64,000 nucleotides of DNA, taken from the NCBI GenBank assembly GCA_030602565.1, contig JAUVZL010000002.1, positions 32,253 through 96,252 on the forward strand, read 5' to 3'. Within the stretch, counting starts at the first letter, position 1. Every line of letters begins with the position of its first letter. This document shows, one piece after another, positions 7,366-14,579 of this stretch. The notes under the pieces are model-generated. The model had not been told where the DNA came from. It did no database searches and saw nothing but the letters and a program-made list of their open reading frames with translations. Both the position numbers and the translations under genes were made by a program. This DNA is from Candidatus Stahliibacteriota bacterium (GTDB taxonomy: Bacteria; Hydrothermota; Tepidihabitantia; SM23-42).

Positions 7366-8421
7366 TTATTCCACTCCCAAATCCTTTAGTTTTGCGACAA
7401 TATCTGTCTCAGGCATAAACCCTTGATGCCGGTAAACCTCTTTTCCATCCGAGTCAAAAAAGATCTGCGTTGGAATCATCATGACCCGGTACTTTCTTGA
7501 CAAAGAACGATACTCGTCTACATCAAGAATGAGAATTGACGCCCTGCCCTCATATTCTTCCCTTAATTTCTTGAGAATCGGTTCCATCATCTTGCAGGGC
7601 ATACAGGTTCCTTTACCAAAGTCAGCAACAACTGGCTGCCCGAGTTTGAGCGCATTGTTTAAGGGATTATCTACGGTAAGAGCTTCCTGGGTTTTTATCC
7701 ATTTTTCATTCCTGATAATTTTTGCTGTTGACTTAAGGTTGTTAATGTATTCTTCTATTGCCAGCCGCTGCTTCTCCTCCAACGCCATTGGACGCAACTG
7801 CTCCTTGATTGCCTTATAGTCTTTGTTTGGAAGTTGGTCTTTATACTGTTCAAAAAAATCCTTCAATTCTTGTTCACCAATTGAGACATCAGCAACGATA
7901 TTCTTGAGTAGTAGATTGATCACAACTTGCTCTTCCTGGCCAGGATTTTGAGCAACAGCTGTTTTGTACTCGGACTGCTCCTTGATATTCTCTTGCCTTG
8001 CCGCATGGAGTAATAATTGCCTGGTGACAAGTTCTTCAAGAAATCCTGCTTTATCGTCTTTGAAATATTCCTTAAAATTGGGTGGCAGCGCGTCATATTG
8101 TTGATTGAATATTTCGAGCGTAATTTCTTCTTCATTAACAACCGCCAATACATCTTCGTTCAAGGGGGACTTGCTTTTTACGGTCTCGACCTTCTTTACG
8201 GGAAGACTATCAACTGGTTTTAGCTCAGTAACCAGGCTCTCGGCTGCAATGGTCTCCTTTTCCAGGCCAAGCCATGCAAGTGAATCTTCAGTTTTTCCTG
8301 AACTCTCAGTTGCCTCTTTCCCTACACTTCCTGACTTCAACGCTATCACAATCACAACTACCACTACCAATAGTACAACAATGCCAATTCTATAAAATAG
8401 AGCGCTTTGATTTTTCTTCAT
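7366..8421 (-). CDS. Membrane-anchored SurA_N-like / thioredoxin fusion protein
   Basis: A 351-residue protein with three parts. Residues about 10-27 form a membrane anchor, followed by a low-complexity linker. Residues about 90-230 resemble the SurA/PpiC N-terminal chaperone helix region (VNEEEITLEIFNQQYDALPP, LVTRQLLLHAARQENI); no rotamase domain follows. Residues about 250-351 form a thioredoxin domain with active site GTCMPCKM (about 268-275) and cis-Pro in MMIPTQIFF. The protein should face the periplasm and be reduced by the adjacent CcdA-like protein. The combination suggests a thiol reductase or oxidase that also holds client proteins. It sits between acr3 and the ccdA-like gene. Confidence 0.82.
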   Translation of the reverse strand: MKKNQSALFYRIGIVVLLVVVVVIVIALKSGSVGKEATESSGKTEDSLAWLGLEKETIAAESLVTELKPVDSLPVKKVETVKSKSPLNEDVLAVVNEEEITLEIFNQQYDALPPNFKEYFKDDKAGFLEELVTRQLLLHAARQENIKEQSEYKTAVAQNPGQEEQVVINLLLKNIVADVSIGEQELKDFFEQYKDQLPNKDYKAIKEQLRPMALEEKQRLAIEEYINNLKSTAKIIRNEKWIKTQEALTVDNPLNNALKLGQPVVADFGKGTCMPCKMMEPILKKLREEYEGRASILILDVDEYRSLSRKYRVMMIPTQIFFDSDGKEVYRHQGFMPETDIVAKLKDLGVE

Positions 8422-8486
8422 TATCGTTCTCCTTTTTCTGATTGTTTGACTATTTTATCTTTCCTTCTGTTTTCTGTGCTGTCCTC

Positions 8487-9536
8487 TTAAGCTCTAAAAA
8501 AAACCTTGGTCTTTTTGCAGAGCCAGACCAGAAATAACATAATCGGCACTTCAGTCAAAACACCAACCACCGTTGCTAATGCTGCACCCGATTTCACGCC
8601 GAAAAGTGTAGTTGCAACAGCAATGGCAACCTCAAAGTGATTGCTACCCGCAATAATTGCCGTAGGTGCCGCATCCTCATAACCAAGACCAAGTATTCTT
8701 GCCACTACATAGGACAATGTAAACACCAATATGATGTTGGCAAATATGCCAATTGCTATCATGCCAATTGCACCAGGCAAGTTTACAATGACATAGCCCT
8801 GTAGTATGAAGACAAGAACCAAAGTCGCTAATAACGCAATAACCGCCACGATTTTCAAAGGTGCAACAATGCGCTCATTGAACCAACCAAGCCCTTTTCT
8901 TTTTATGCTTATTGTACGCGTAAAGTAGCCAGCAGCTAAAGGGATACAGATGTAAATCAATACTGAAAAGGCAATTGTTGCCCATGGTATCGAAATGCCG
9001 GAAATACCTAAAAGCAAACCTGCCATCGGCGCATACAAGAAAACCATGGTGAGAGAATTGACTGCGCACATGACCAGGGTATGCGCCATATTGCCTTTTG
9101 CAAGATAACTCCACATTAACACCATTGCAGTACAAGGAGCAACACCGAGCAGTATCATACCAGCACGATACTGTAAAGCAGTCTCTTCAGGTATAAGCCC
9201 CTTGAAAACAACACCAAGAAAAAGCCAGGCGAAGAATGCCATGGTAAAGGGCTTGATCCCCCAGTTGGCAATCAGTGTTGCAGCTATGGGTTTGGGTGTT
9301 CTGCTGGCAATTGCCACCCTGCGAAAATCTATCTGAACCATAATCGGATAAATCATCCAGAAAAGGCAGACCGCTATTGGTATTGATACATTGGCTACCT
9401 CTAATTTGCTCAAGGTTACACTGAACCCGGGGAATAGCCTGCCCAGTCCAATGCCAATAATTATACATAAAAATACCCATAAGGTTAAATATTTTTCCCA
9501 GATGCCAAGCCCTTTGCTACTTCCTTTTGTTTCCAT
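8487..9536 (-). CDS. acr3: Arsenite efflux transporter, ACR3 family
   Basis: A membrane transporter of about 349 residues and ten predicted helices. It carries the Acr3 signature with the conserved cysteine: GVAPCTAMVLMWSYLAKGN; the N-terminal WMIYPIMVQIDF is also family-typical. It exports arsenite (sometimes antimonite) from the cytoplasm. I start it at the ATG at 9536 (METKGSSKG), which has GGGGG about 6 nt ahead. The longer frame from 9596 would translate micro-repeat DNA (MYIYFNLSASN) and is unlikely. It lies between an ArsP-like permease and the thioredoxin fusion, downstream of arsR. Confidence 0.93.
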   Translation of the reverse strand: METKGSSKGLGIWEKYLTLWVFLCIIIGIGLGRLFPGFSVTLSKLEVANVSIPIAVCLFWMIYPIMVQIDFRRVAIASRTPKPIAATLIANWGIKPFTMAFFAWLFLGVVFKGLIPEETALQYRAGMILLGVAPCTAMVLMWSYLAKGNMAHTLVMCAVNSLTMVFLYAPMAGLLLGISGISIPWATIAFSVLIYICIPLAAGYFTRTISIKRKGLGWFNERIVAPLKIVAVIALLATLVLVFILQGYVIVNLPGAIGMIAIGIFANIILVFTLSYVVARILGLGYEDAAPTAIIAGSNHFEVAIAVATTLFGVKSGAALATVVGVLTEVPIMLFLVWLCKKTKVFFRA

Positions 9537-9659
9537 ACCTACCCCCACTTTTTCTAACAAAAAGTTGGATGCAGACAGATTAAAGTAGATATACATTGAT
9601 ATCTACCCACGTCTATTATTATCTGTCTGAATCCGCTCCCATCCGTCTTCATTTTTTCT
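9537..9659. repeat. Micro-repeat DNA between acr3 and arsP-like gene
   Basis: Contains GGATGCAGACAGATTAAAG, TATCTGTCTGAATCCGC and CCCATCCGTC, the same word family as 6600-6660 and 12469-12510. It creates a spurious 20-codon upstream extension of acr3. Confidence 0.6.
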
Positions 9660-10826
9660 TTAGAACAAAAATCCGTAGATCCAGCCGACAAAGGTCGACA
9701 ACACGACAACCAGAAGAATATAAGTCAGTGTCTTCTTATTCCCGATGACGCTGCGGATTACCAGCATGCTTGGCAGACTTACCGCTGGACCTGCTAACAG
9801 CAATGCCAGAGCCGGTCCTTTACCCATACCGCTGCCAATCAGTCCCTGGAGGATTGGAAGCTCAGTCAAAGTGGCAAAATACATGAATGCTCCAGAGATT
9901 GCAGCAAAGAAATTTGCCCAAATAGTATTGCCGCCAACGAGTCTTGCCACGACGTTTGAAGGAATGATACCTAAATCAGTATTGGGCCTGCCCAGCAGAA
10001 ACCCAGCAACCAGAACACCGGCAAAGAGTAACGGCAAAATCTGTTTGGCAAAAATCCACGTCGATAAAACCCACTCTTGTCTTTCTTCTTTTTTGAACCA
10101 TTTGAAAAGCATGACAAACAGAATGATAAGCATCACTGCAGTTATGAACCATTTTATGCCATATATTGTGTTCCATAAGCCAACTGGGTCTTTTGGTTTT
10201 GCCCAGGCAGCAAAAATAAGTATCAAAATCAAAACCAAAAAATACAAGCCATTCTGTACAAGGGACCGGGATTTACTCTTTGCCTCATCTGGTATAAGAA
10301 AATCATCGGTCTCTGTCTTTTTCTCTTTATAAATAGTTGCCATCAATACACCGATAACTATGGAAAAACCAACTGCGCCCACAGCACGGGCAATACCCAG
10401 TTCAAAACCGAGAATTCGAGCAGTAAGAATAATCGCCAAAACGTTTATTGCTGGACCAGCATAAAGAAATGCTGTAGCAGGACCAATGCCTGCACCCCGC
10501 GTATAGATACCTGCAAACATTGGTAATACTGTGCAGGAGCAGACTGCCAGAATCGTACCGGAAACTGATGCCACACCATAGGCAATGACTTTCTTCGCCT
10601 TGGGACCAAAATATTTTATGACTGCCTCTTTTGTTATGAAAATACTGATCCCGCCGGCAATAAAAAATGCCGGGATCAAGCAGAATAGAACATGCTCCCG
10701 CGCATATTCCTGCACCATGAAAAATGCTTCGAGGATCGCACCCATTATCCTGACGCCGTGCAAGGGCACAAAGTAAAGCACTAAAAAAACAACGATGAAA
10801 AGAATCAGCTTTATTCTATCTTTCAT
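9660..10826 (-). CDS. ArsP-like permease (DUF318/UPF0718 family)
   Basis: A 388-residue membrane protein with about 8-10 helices. The conserved stretches ASVSGTILAVCSCTVLPMFA and GPAINVLAII, and near the C-terminus LLLAGPAVSLPSMLVI, are typical of the PF03773 permeases. The cysteines of CSC in the first stretch match ArsP, which exports trivalent organoarsenicals; other members move different metals. It is the second gene of the arsR operon with a 29-nt gap and a GGAGA site. Organoarsenical export is likely but not proven by the sequence. Confidence 0.85.
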   Translation of the reverse strand: MKDRIKLILFIVVFLVLYFVPLHGVRIMGAILEAFFMVQEYAREHVLFCLIPAFFIAGGISIFITKEAVIKYFGPKAKKVIAYGVASVSGTILAVCSCTVLPMFAGIYTRGAGIGPATAFLYAGPAINVLAIILTARILGFELGIARAVGAVGFSIVIGVLMATIYKEKKTETDDFLIPDEAKSKSRSLVQNGLYFLVLILILIFAAWAKPKDPVGLWNTIYGIKWFITAVMLIILFVMLFKWFKKEERQEWVLSTWIFAKQILPLLFAGVLVAGFLLGRPNTDLGIIPSNVVARLVGGNTIWANFFAAISGAFMYFATLTELPILQGLIGSGMGKGPALALLLAGPAVSLPSMLVIRSVIGNKKTLTYILLVVVLSTFVGWIYGFLF

Positions 10827-10855
10827 CCATTCTCCTTATTGTCTTCTCTCGCGTA

Positions 10856-11188
10856 CTACTTTCTTTCTTTTGCTAAGATCCGCAAGATGTCTTTGCTCTT
10901 GCTTAGGTTCTCAACAATACAGTCATCGACAATGTCAATCAGCTTGAAAATCCGGGGGTTGACAACCTCATACCAGACTTCTAAACCATGTTTTTCACTG
11001 CGCACAATACTAGCATTTCTCAATATCGCCAAGTGATGAGACACGTTAGACTGTTCACCACCAACATAAGGAATTATTTTGCATACACAACACGCACCGT
11101 CGCGCAATTTCTCTAATATCATGAGACGCATCGGGTGCGCCAGGGCATTGAAGACCCCTGCCTCAATTTCAAGAATATCTTTTTCCAT
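10856..11188 (-). CDS. arsR: ArsR-family metalloregulator
   Basis: A 110-residue winged-helix repressor: ALAHPMRLMILEKL, then the recognition helix SNVSHHLAILRNASIV. The inducer site is a Cys cluster in the helix preceding it, GACCVCKI (about 32-39), matching the CxC-type arsenite site of ArsR. It heads a run of six genes ending at 6322 and most likely represses it; arsenite binding to the Cys cluster would release the repressor. The start is 5 nt after a near-perfect -10 box, so the mRNA should be leaderless. Confidence 0.92.
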   Translation of the reverse strand: MEKDILEIEAGVFNALAHPMRLMILEKLRDGACCVCKIIPYVGGEQSNVSHHLAILRNASIVRSEKHGLEVWYEVVNPRIFKLIDIVDDCIVENLSKSKDILRILAKERK

Positions 11189-11216
11189 ATATGATTATAT
11201 CTAAATATTGTCATAT
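11189..11216 (-). promoter_or_regulatory. Candidate ArsR operator
   Basis: An inverted repeat ATATGA (11216-11211 on the minus strand) and TCATAT (11194-11189) with a 16-nt AT-rich centre brackets the spacer and -10 box of the arsR promoter. Position and dyad fit autorepression by ArsR; binding is inferred. Confidence 0.5.
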
Positions 11217-11221
11217 GTCAA
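11194..11221 (-). promoter_or_regulatory. Consensus promoter of arsR operon, leaderless
   Basis: TTGACA, 16-nt spacer, TATAAT; the -10 ends 5 nt before the arsR ATG at 11188. Both hexamers are perfect consensus. Confidence 0.88.
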
Positions 11222-11231
11222 GAAGGATATT

Positions 11232-11470
11232 TGAGGTTTACCCACATTTCATGTTCTCGGTAATAATTTAAGAGATACAGCACCCTTCTTTTCTCTTTTA
11301 TCCTTCGAGTAACCCCGCACTTTTGCAAAAGTGCGGGGGCATCGAGAAGTACCTTAAATAATTATAAGGAAGTTCTCGACTTGCCCTGCGAAATAAGTGA
11401 AAATTATTTCACCGGGCACACTCGAACGGTAATAATCATAATGAATTTCAAGAATGTGGGTAAACCTCAG
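11232..11470. repeat. 240-bp element of nested inverted repeats
   Basis: Outer arms of 17 bp match perfectly: TGAGGTTTACCCACATT at 11232-11248 and its complement at 11454-11470. Inside are a 26-bp perfect palindrome at 11313-11338 (arms CCCCGCACTTTTG) and a further hairpin at 11383-11418 (GCCCTGCGAAATAA with TTATTTCACCGGGC). No coding frame is supported. It lies in the 380-bp gap between the arsR promoter and the pilin-like gene. It could be a non-autonomous mobile element or a structured RNA. Confidence 0.6.
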
Positions 11471-11567
11471 GGATATTATGATGTTCAATGTGCAAAGATG
11501 CTGGATTTAAGATTGGAAATTTATAGATTTGTAATTTATTGGGTATTTGGCTATTGCAATTTGCGAT

Positions 11568-11909
11568 TTATCTATTATGGTCTGGGCAAGTTACCTGACC
11601 AGTCACTGGATCATATTGATACGGGCTGCCAGTTACTGGACAAAAGAACTCGTCTTTTGAAAGATCTTCCAAGCCATCGAGACTCGATGGGTATTGCCCA
11701 TGGTCGATCCGATATATTTGCAGCGAGGTCTCAATGCGTCGAATTTGAGAAAGACACTGTACGCCTTTCCCTCTTTCAATAGGTGTCTTGATGGTCTGGT
11801 CAGTTCCACCAGTGTATAGGGTTATCGCCACATAAACAATAATCGCTGCAATTACGAGAGAAATCAAAAGAGTAATCACGGCCATGCCCTGGGTTCTTTT
11901 CTGCTTCAT
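11568..11909 (-). CDS. Type IV pilin / pseudopilin-like protein
   Basis: A 113-residue protein with a prepilin-like start: short basic leader MKQKRTQG, then a hydrophobic helix MAVITLLISLVIAAIIVYVA. The tail carries HGQYPSSLDGLEDL and FFCPVTGSPYQYDPVTGQVTC, the pattern seen in GspG-like pseudopilins and many orphan pilins, with a likely disulfide between the two Cys. Residue +5 after the presumed Gly cleavage site is Thr, not the usual Glu. It stands alone, divergent from the ribosomal operon, with its own promoter. The assembly system it belongs to is not in the window. Confidence 0.75.
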   Translation of the reverse strand: MKQKRTQGMAVITLLISLVIAAIIVYVAITLYTGGTDQTIKTPIERGKGVQCLSQIRRIETSLQIYRIDHGQYPSSLDGLEDLSKDEFFCPVTGSPYQYDPVTGQVTCPDHNR

Positions 11910-11917
11910 AGTATACT

Positions 11918-11945
11918 ATTATACAATAACGCAAAGCCTTGTCAA
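11918..11945 (-). promoter_or_regulatory. Consensus promoter of pilin-like gene
   Basis: TTGACA, 16-nt spacer, TATAAT, then 8 nt to the ATG at 11909; leader of two or three bases at most. Confidence 0.82.
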
Positions 11946-12011
11946 TATGGCATCAAAGAATAGGGCTAAGAGAAGGCGGATCAGTGAGATTCGTTTTAAG
12001 GCAATCGGTAC

Positions 12012-12039
12012 TTGACATTTCTTGATATTTGGCTAAAAT
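12012..12039 (+). promoter_or_regulatory. Promoter of the rpsH-led ribosomal operon
   Basis: TTGACA, 16-nt spacer, TAAAAT, about 42 nt ahead of rpsH, followed by AAGGAG just before the ATG. It shows that this half of the spc operon is transcribed on its own. Confidence 0.78.
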
Positions 12040-12081
12040 AACAGTCTATGAATAAAATGAAAAGTAATCTAAGGAGATCCA

Positions 12082-12465
12082 ATGGACCCAATTGCTGACA
12101 TGTTAACGATCATACGTAATGGATGTCGAGCGCATAAGATTGAAGTAACTGTTCCTTTCTCGCGGCTGAAGACTGAGATTTTAAGGGTCTTGCTTGAAGA
12201 TGGCTTCATTAATAATTTCACGCTGGACTCCAAGAAAAAGAAAATCACCATCATGTTAAAGTATGCGAAGAATGGTGAGTCGGTAATAAGAAATCTCGAA
12301 CGCATATCAAAATGTTCTCGTCGCGTGTATGTTCCGAAATCGGAAATCCCCTATGTCTTGGGTGGCTTAGGCACAGCAATTCTGACTACATCAGAAGGCA
12401 TTCTTAGTGACCGAGAAGCCCGGCGCAAGCAAATTGGTGGAGAAGTAATAACGTATGTTTACTGA
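12082..12465 (+). CDS. rpsH: 30S ribosomal protein S8
   Basis: A 127-residue S8, starting MDPIADMLTIIRN and ending with the RNA-binding SEGILSDREARRKQIGGEVI. It binds the central domain of 16S rRNA and in many bacteria also its own mRNA. In most bacteria it follows rplN-rplX-rplE-rpsN; here it is the first gene after a pilin-like gene and has its own promoter, so the spc operon is split upstream of it. AAGGAG lies 8 nt before the ATG. Confidence 0.97.
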   Translation: MDPIADMLTIIRNGCRAHKIEVTVPFSRLKTEILRVLLEDGFINNFTLDSKKKKITIMLKYAKNGESVIRNLERISKCSRRVYVPKSEIPYVLGGLGTAILTTSEGILSDREARRKQIGGEVITYVY

Positions 12466-12510
12466 TAAATATCCGTTTGCATCTGCCAAAATCCGTTTGC
12501 ATCAACCCGC
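12466..12510. repeat. Micro-repeat DNA between rpsH and rplF
   Basis: Two close copies of AAATCCGTTTGCATC separated by a short spacer; the same words lie at 6640 and 9640. It sits inside a ribosomal protein operon. Confidence 0.65.
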
Positions 12511-12521
12511 AGGAGGATAAG

Positions 12522-13091
12522 ATGGCGAAACAGCGTTTCAGTCCAGTTGCGATACCTGATAAGGTGAAGGTAAACTTATCAAATTCCCTATTTAAAGTAC
12601 AGGGTCCGCTCGGCAGTTTGGAGATGAACATAAGTTCAAAGGTTATTGTAGACATAAAAGATAACGAAATTTTCATTAAAAACAGGGAAAACAGTAAAGA
12701 ATCATCATCCCAGCAAGGAACCACGAGATCATTGATAAGGAATATGGTAAACGGTGTTGTCAAAGAATTCGAGAAGACACTTATCATTCAAGGAACTGGT
12801 TATCGCGCTCAGCTGGGTGGCTCAAACCTGCAACTTTTCTTAGGTTACTCAAAACCAAAAACCGTTACCTTGCCCAAGCAAATCAAGTGCGAGCTAAAAG
12901 TTATCAAGAGTGCAGAAAAAGGAGACCTTACTTACATAACAATAAAAGGGATAAGTAAACAACTTGTCGGTGATGTTGCGGCGGAAATAAAAAAAACGAG
13001 AAAACCAGACCCCTACAAACACAAGGGTGTGCGATATGCCAAAGAGTTCATCAGGAAAAAGGTCGGCAAACGTGCGGTTGCACAGGCCTAA
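12522..13091 (+). CDS. rplF: 50S ribosomal protein L6
   Basis: A 189-residue L6 with its two alpha/beta domains; the C-terminal signature PDPYKHKGVRYAKEFIRKK is intact. I start it at the ATG at 12522 (MAKQRFSPV), which has AGGAGG 6 nt ahead. A longer in-frame start at 12477 would translate micro-repeat DNA (12469-12510) and is rejected. The gene is 56 nt after rpsH, an unusually wide gap for this operon because of that repeat. Confidence 0.97.
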   Translation: MAKQRFSPVAIPDKVKVNLSNSLFKVQGPLGSLEMNISSKVIVDIKDNEIFIKNRENSKESSSQQGTTRSLIRNMVNGVVKEFEKTLIIQGTGYRAQLGGSNLQLFLGYSKPKTVTLPKQIKCELKVIKSAEKGDLTYITIKGISKQLVGDVAAEIKKTRKPDPYKHKGVRYAKEFIRKKVGKRAVAQA

Positions 13092-13103
13092 GGAGTTGCG
13101 AAT

Positions 13104-13448
13104 ATGAAATTAGCCGGTCGAGAAAGACGCCATAAGAGAATTCGCAAGAAGATTTTCGGCACTAAGGAACGACCAAGGCTCTGCGTCTTTCGGAGCAACC
13201 GGCACATCTCTGCAATGGTTATTGACGACAGTCAACAAAAGGTAGTCCTCAGCACTTCCTCTTTAGGTAACAAAAGCCTCAATAAGAAGAAAAAAATCGA
13301 GGTGGCCCTAGAAATAGGTAAGAAAATTGGTAAGCTGGTTATAGAACGGGGTATTAAAAAAGTAACTTTTGATCGCGCAGGATATAAATATCATGGTCGT
13401 GTCAAAGCGATAGCCGAAGGAGCCAGAAAAGCCGGCTTGAAATTTTAG
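13104..13448 (+). CDS. rplR: 50S ribosomal protein L18
   Basis: A 114-residue L18 that binds 5S rRNA. It has the basic N-terminus ([14 protein letters not shown]), [20 protein letters not shown] and the C-terminal [20 protein letters not shown]. It lies 12 nt after rplF in the standard order and 10 nt before rpsE. Length is normal for the family. Confidence 0.97.
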   Translation: MKLAGRERRHKRIRKKIFGTKERPRLCVFRSNRHISAMVIDDSQQKVVLSTSSLGNKSLNKKKKIEVALEIGKKIGKLVIERGIKKVTFDRAGYKYHGRVKAIAEGARKAGLKF

Positions 13449-13458
13449 AGGAGGTTGC

Positions 13459-14004
13459 GTGTTAAATAATTCTGATATATACATTGAGAAAGTCATTGAG
13501 TTGAAAAGAGTTATCAAGGTCGTCAAGGGCGGTAAAAGACTGAAGCTGTACGCATGCGTGGTGGTCGGTGATAGCGCTGGAGGCATCGGTGTTGGACATG
13601 CAAAATCAGCCGCGGTTGCCGACGCAATCAAAAAAGCAACCGTCATTGCAAGGAAAAACATGGTGAAAGTTGATGTCTCTGGCGGCACAATACTCCATAC
13701 AGTCAAAGGGAAATTCTCCGCCAGCCATGTGTTACTGAAGCCTGCCATGACTGGGACCGGTATCATTGCTTCAAGTCCGGTACGAGCAGTATGCGAAGCA
13801 GTGGGCATTAAGAATATTCTGACTAAGTCGCTCGGCTCAAATAACCCCACGAACCTTGCTTGGGCCACAATCGATGCATTGAAGTCAGTCCGACCGGTTG
13901 CTGTTGTGGCTGAAATGCGCAACAAACCGGTTGAATATTTCATAAGGAAAAAACATGAAGAAAATAAAGGTGATACTGAAGAAGAGCCTAATAAAAAAGA
14001 TTAG
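13459..14004 (+). CDS. rpsE: 30S ribosomal protein S5
   Basis: A 181-residue S5, starting with GTG at 13459 behind GAGGAGG. The double-stranded-RNA-binding fold (GKRLKLYACVVVGDSAGGIG) and the C-terminal GVKNILTKSLGSNNP-like segment (here GIKNILTKSLGSNNP) are present. The last 17 codons, a charged tail (KKHEENKGDTEEEPNKKD), overlap the start of rpmD by 50 nt in another frame. The overlap probably arose by extension of the S5 tail. Confidence 0.97.
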   Translation: MLNNSDIYIEKVIELKRVIKVVKGGKRLKLYACVVVGDSAGGIGVGHAKSAAVADAIKKATVIARKNMVKVDVSGGTILHTVKGKFSASHVLLKPAMTGTGIIASSPVRAVCEAVGIKNILTKSLGSNNPTNLAWATIDALKSVRPVAVVAEMRNKPVEYFIRKKHEENKGDTEEEPNKKD

Positions 14005-14152
14005 AAAACACAAATTAACCCTGAAAGCACTCGGTCTTACGAAAATCGGAAAATCAAGAGTGTTTCCAGATAATAAATCAGTACGCGGCATGATCGATAA
14101 AGTCTCTTACCTCGTCGAAGTTCATGAGATAACAAAAGATGAAATTAAATGA
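13955..14152 (+). CDS. rpmD: 50S ribosomal protein L30
   Basis: A 65-residue L30 beginning MKKIKVILKKSLIKKIRKHK and containing ALGLTKIGKSRVF and a DNKSVRGMIDKVSYLVEV segment. AAGGA sits before its ATG within the rpsE frame. It overlaps rpsE by 50 nt and rplO by 14 nt, so the three are tightly coupled. The start is fixed by family length (about 60 residues). Confidence 0.93.
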   Translation: MKKIKVILKKSLIKKIRKHKLTLKALGLTKIGKSRVFPDNKSVRGMIDKVSYLVEVHEITKDEIK

Positions 14153-14579
14153 ATTGAAACCGGCAAAAGGTGCCATAAAGAAATCCAAACGCGTTGGTCA
14201 CGGACCAGGTTCTGGACACGGTAAAACCTCAACCAAGGGAGCGAAAGGCGATCAATCAAGATCCGGGTATCGTGTGAAGTTCGGCTATGAAGGTGGTCAG
14301 ATGCCGATTACGCGGAGGATCCCGAAACGAGGGTTTACCAATATATTCAAGAAGCATTATGAGATAGTGAACGTTGAGCTATTAAACAGATTAGACGCTG
14401 GCGCTGAAGTGTCGCCGGAGTATCTCAAAGAAAAGGGCTATATCAAAGGTGGAAAATTGCTCAAGATACTCGGTCAAGGTGAGCTTTCTAAACCACTTTC
14501 TGTTAAAGCCCACAAATTCTCAAAAACCGCCGAGGAAAAAATTCTAAAAGCCAAAGGTAAGATAGAGAAAATATCATGA
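14139..14579 (+). CDS. rplO: 50S ribosomal protein L15
   Basis: A 146-residue L15. The Gly/Lys-rich N-terminus (VGHGPGSGHGKTSTKGAKGD) and GFEGGQMP-like motif (here GYEGGQMPITRRIPKRGF) are typical; the protein helps late assembly of the large subunit. It overlaps rpmD by 14 nt and secY by 4 nt (ATGA). Confidence 0.97.
   Translation: MKLNELKPAKGAIKKSKRVGHGPGSGHGKTSTKGAKGDQSRSGYRVKFGYEGGQMPITRRIPKRGFTNIFKKHYEIVNVELLNRLDAGAEVSPEYLKEKGYIKGGKLLKILGQGELSKPLSVKAHKFSKTAEEKILKAKGKIEKIS

Noticed and set aside
9537..9596. Longer Acr3 start at 9596
   Set aside because: The extra 20 codons translate micro-repeat words also found in other gaps, and the ATG at 9536 has its own GGGGG site and family-like N-terminus.
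11381..11782. 133-residue frame on the plus strand across the structured element and pilin gene
   Set aside because: It is antisense to the pilin-like gene and reads through hairpin and micro-repeat DNA; no domain is seen.
11949..12017. Short frame MASKNRAKRRRISEIRFKAIGT just before the ribosomal operon, considered as an rpsN (S14) remnant
   Set aside because: Only 22 codons, no zinc or S14 motif, no ribosome-binding site, and it runs into the -35 box of the rpsH promoter.
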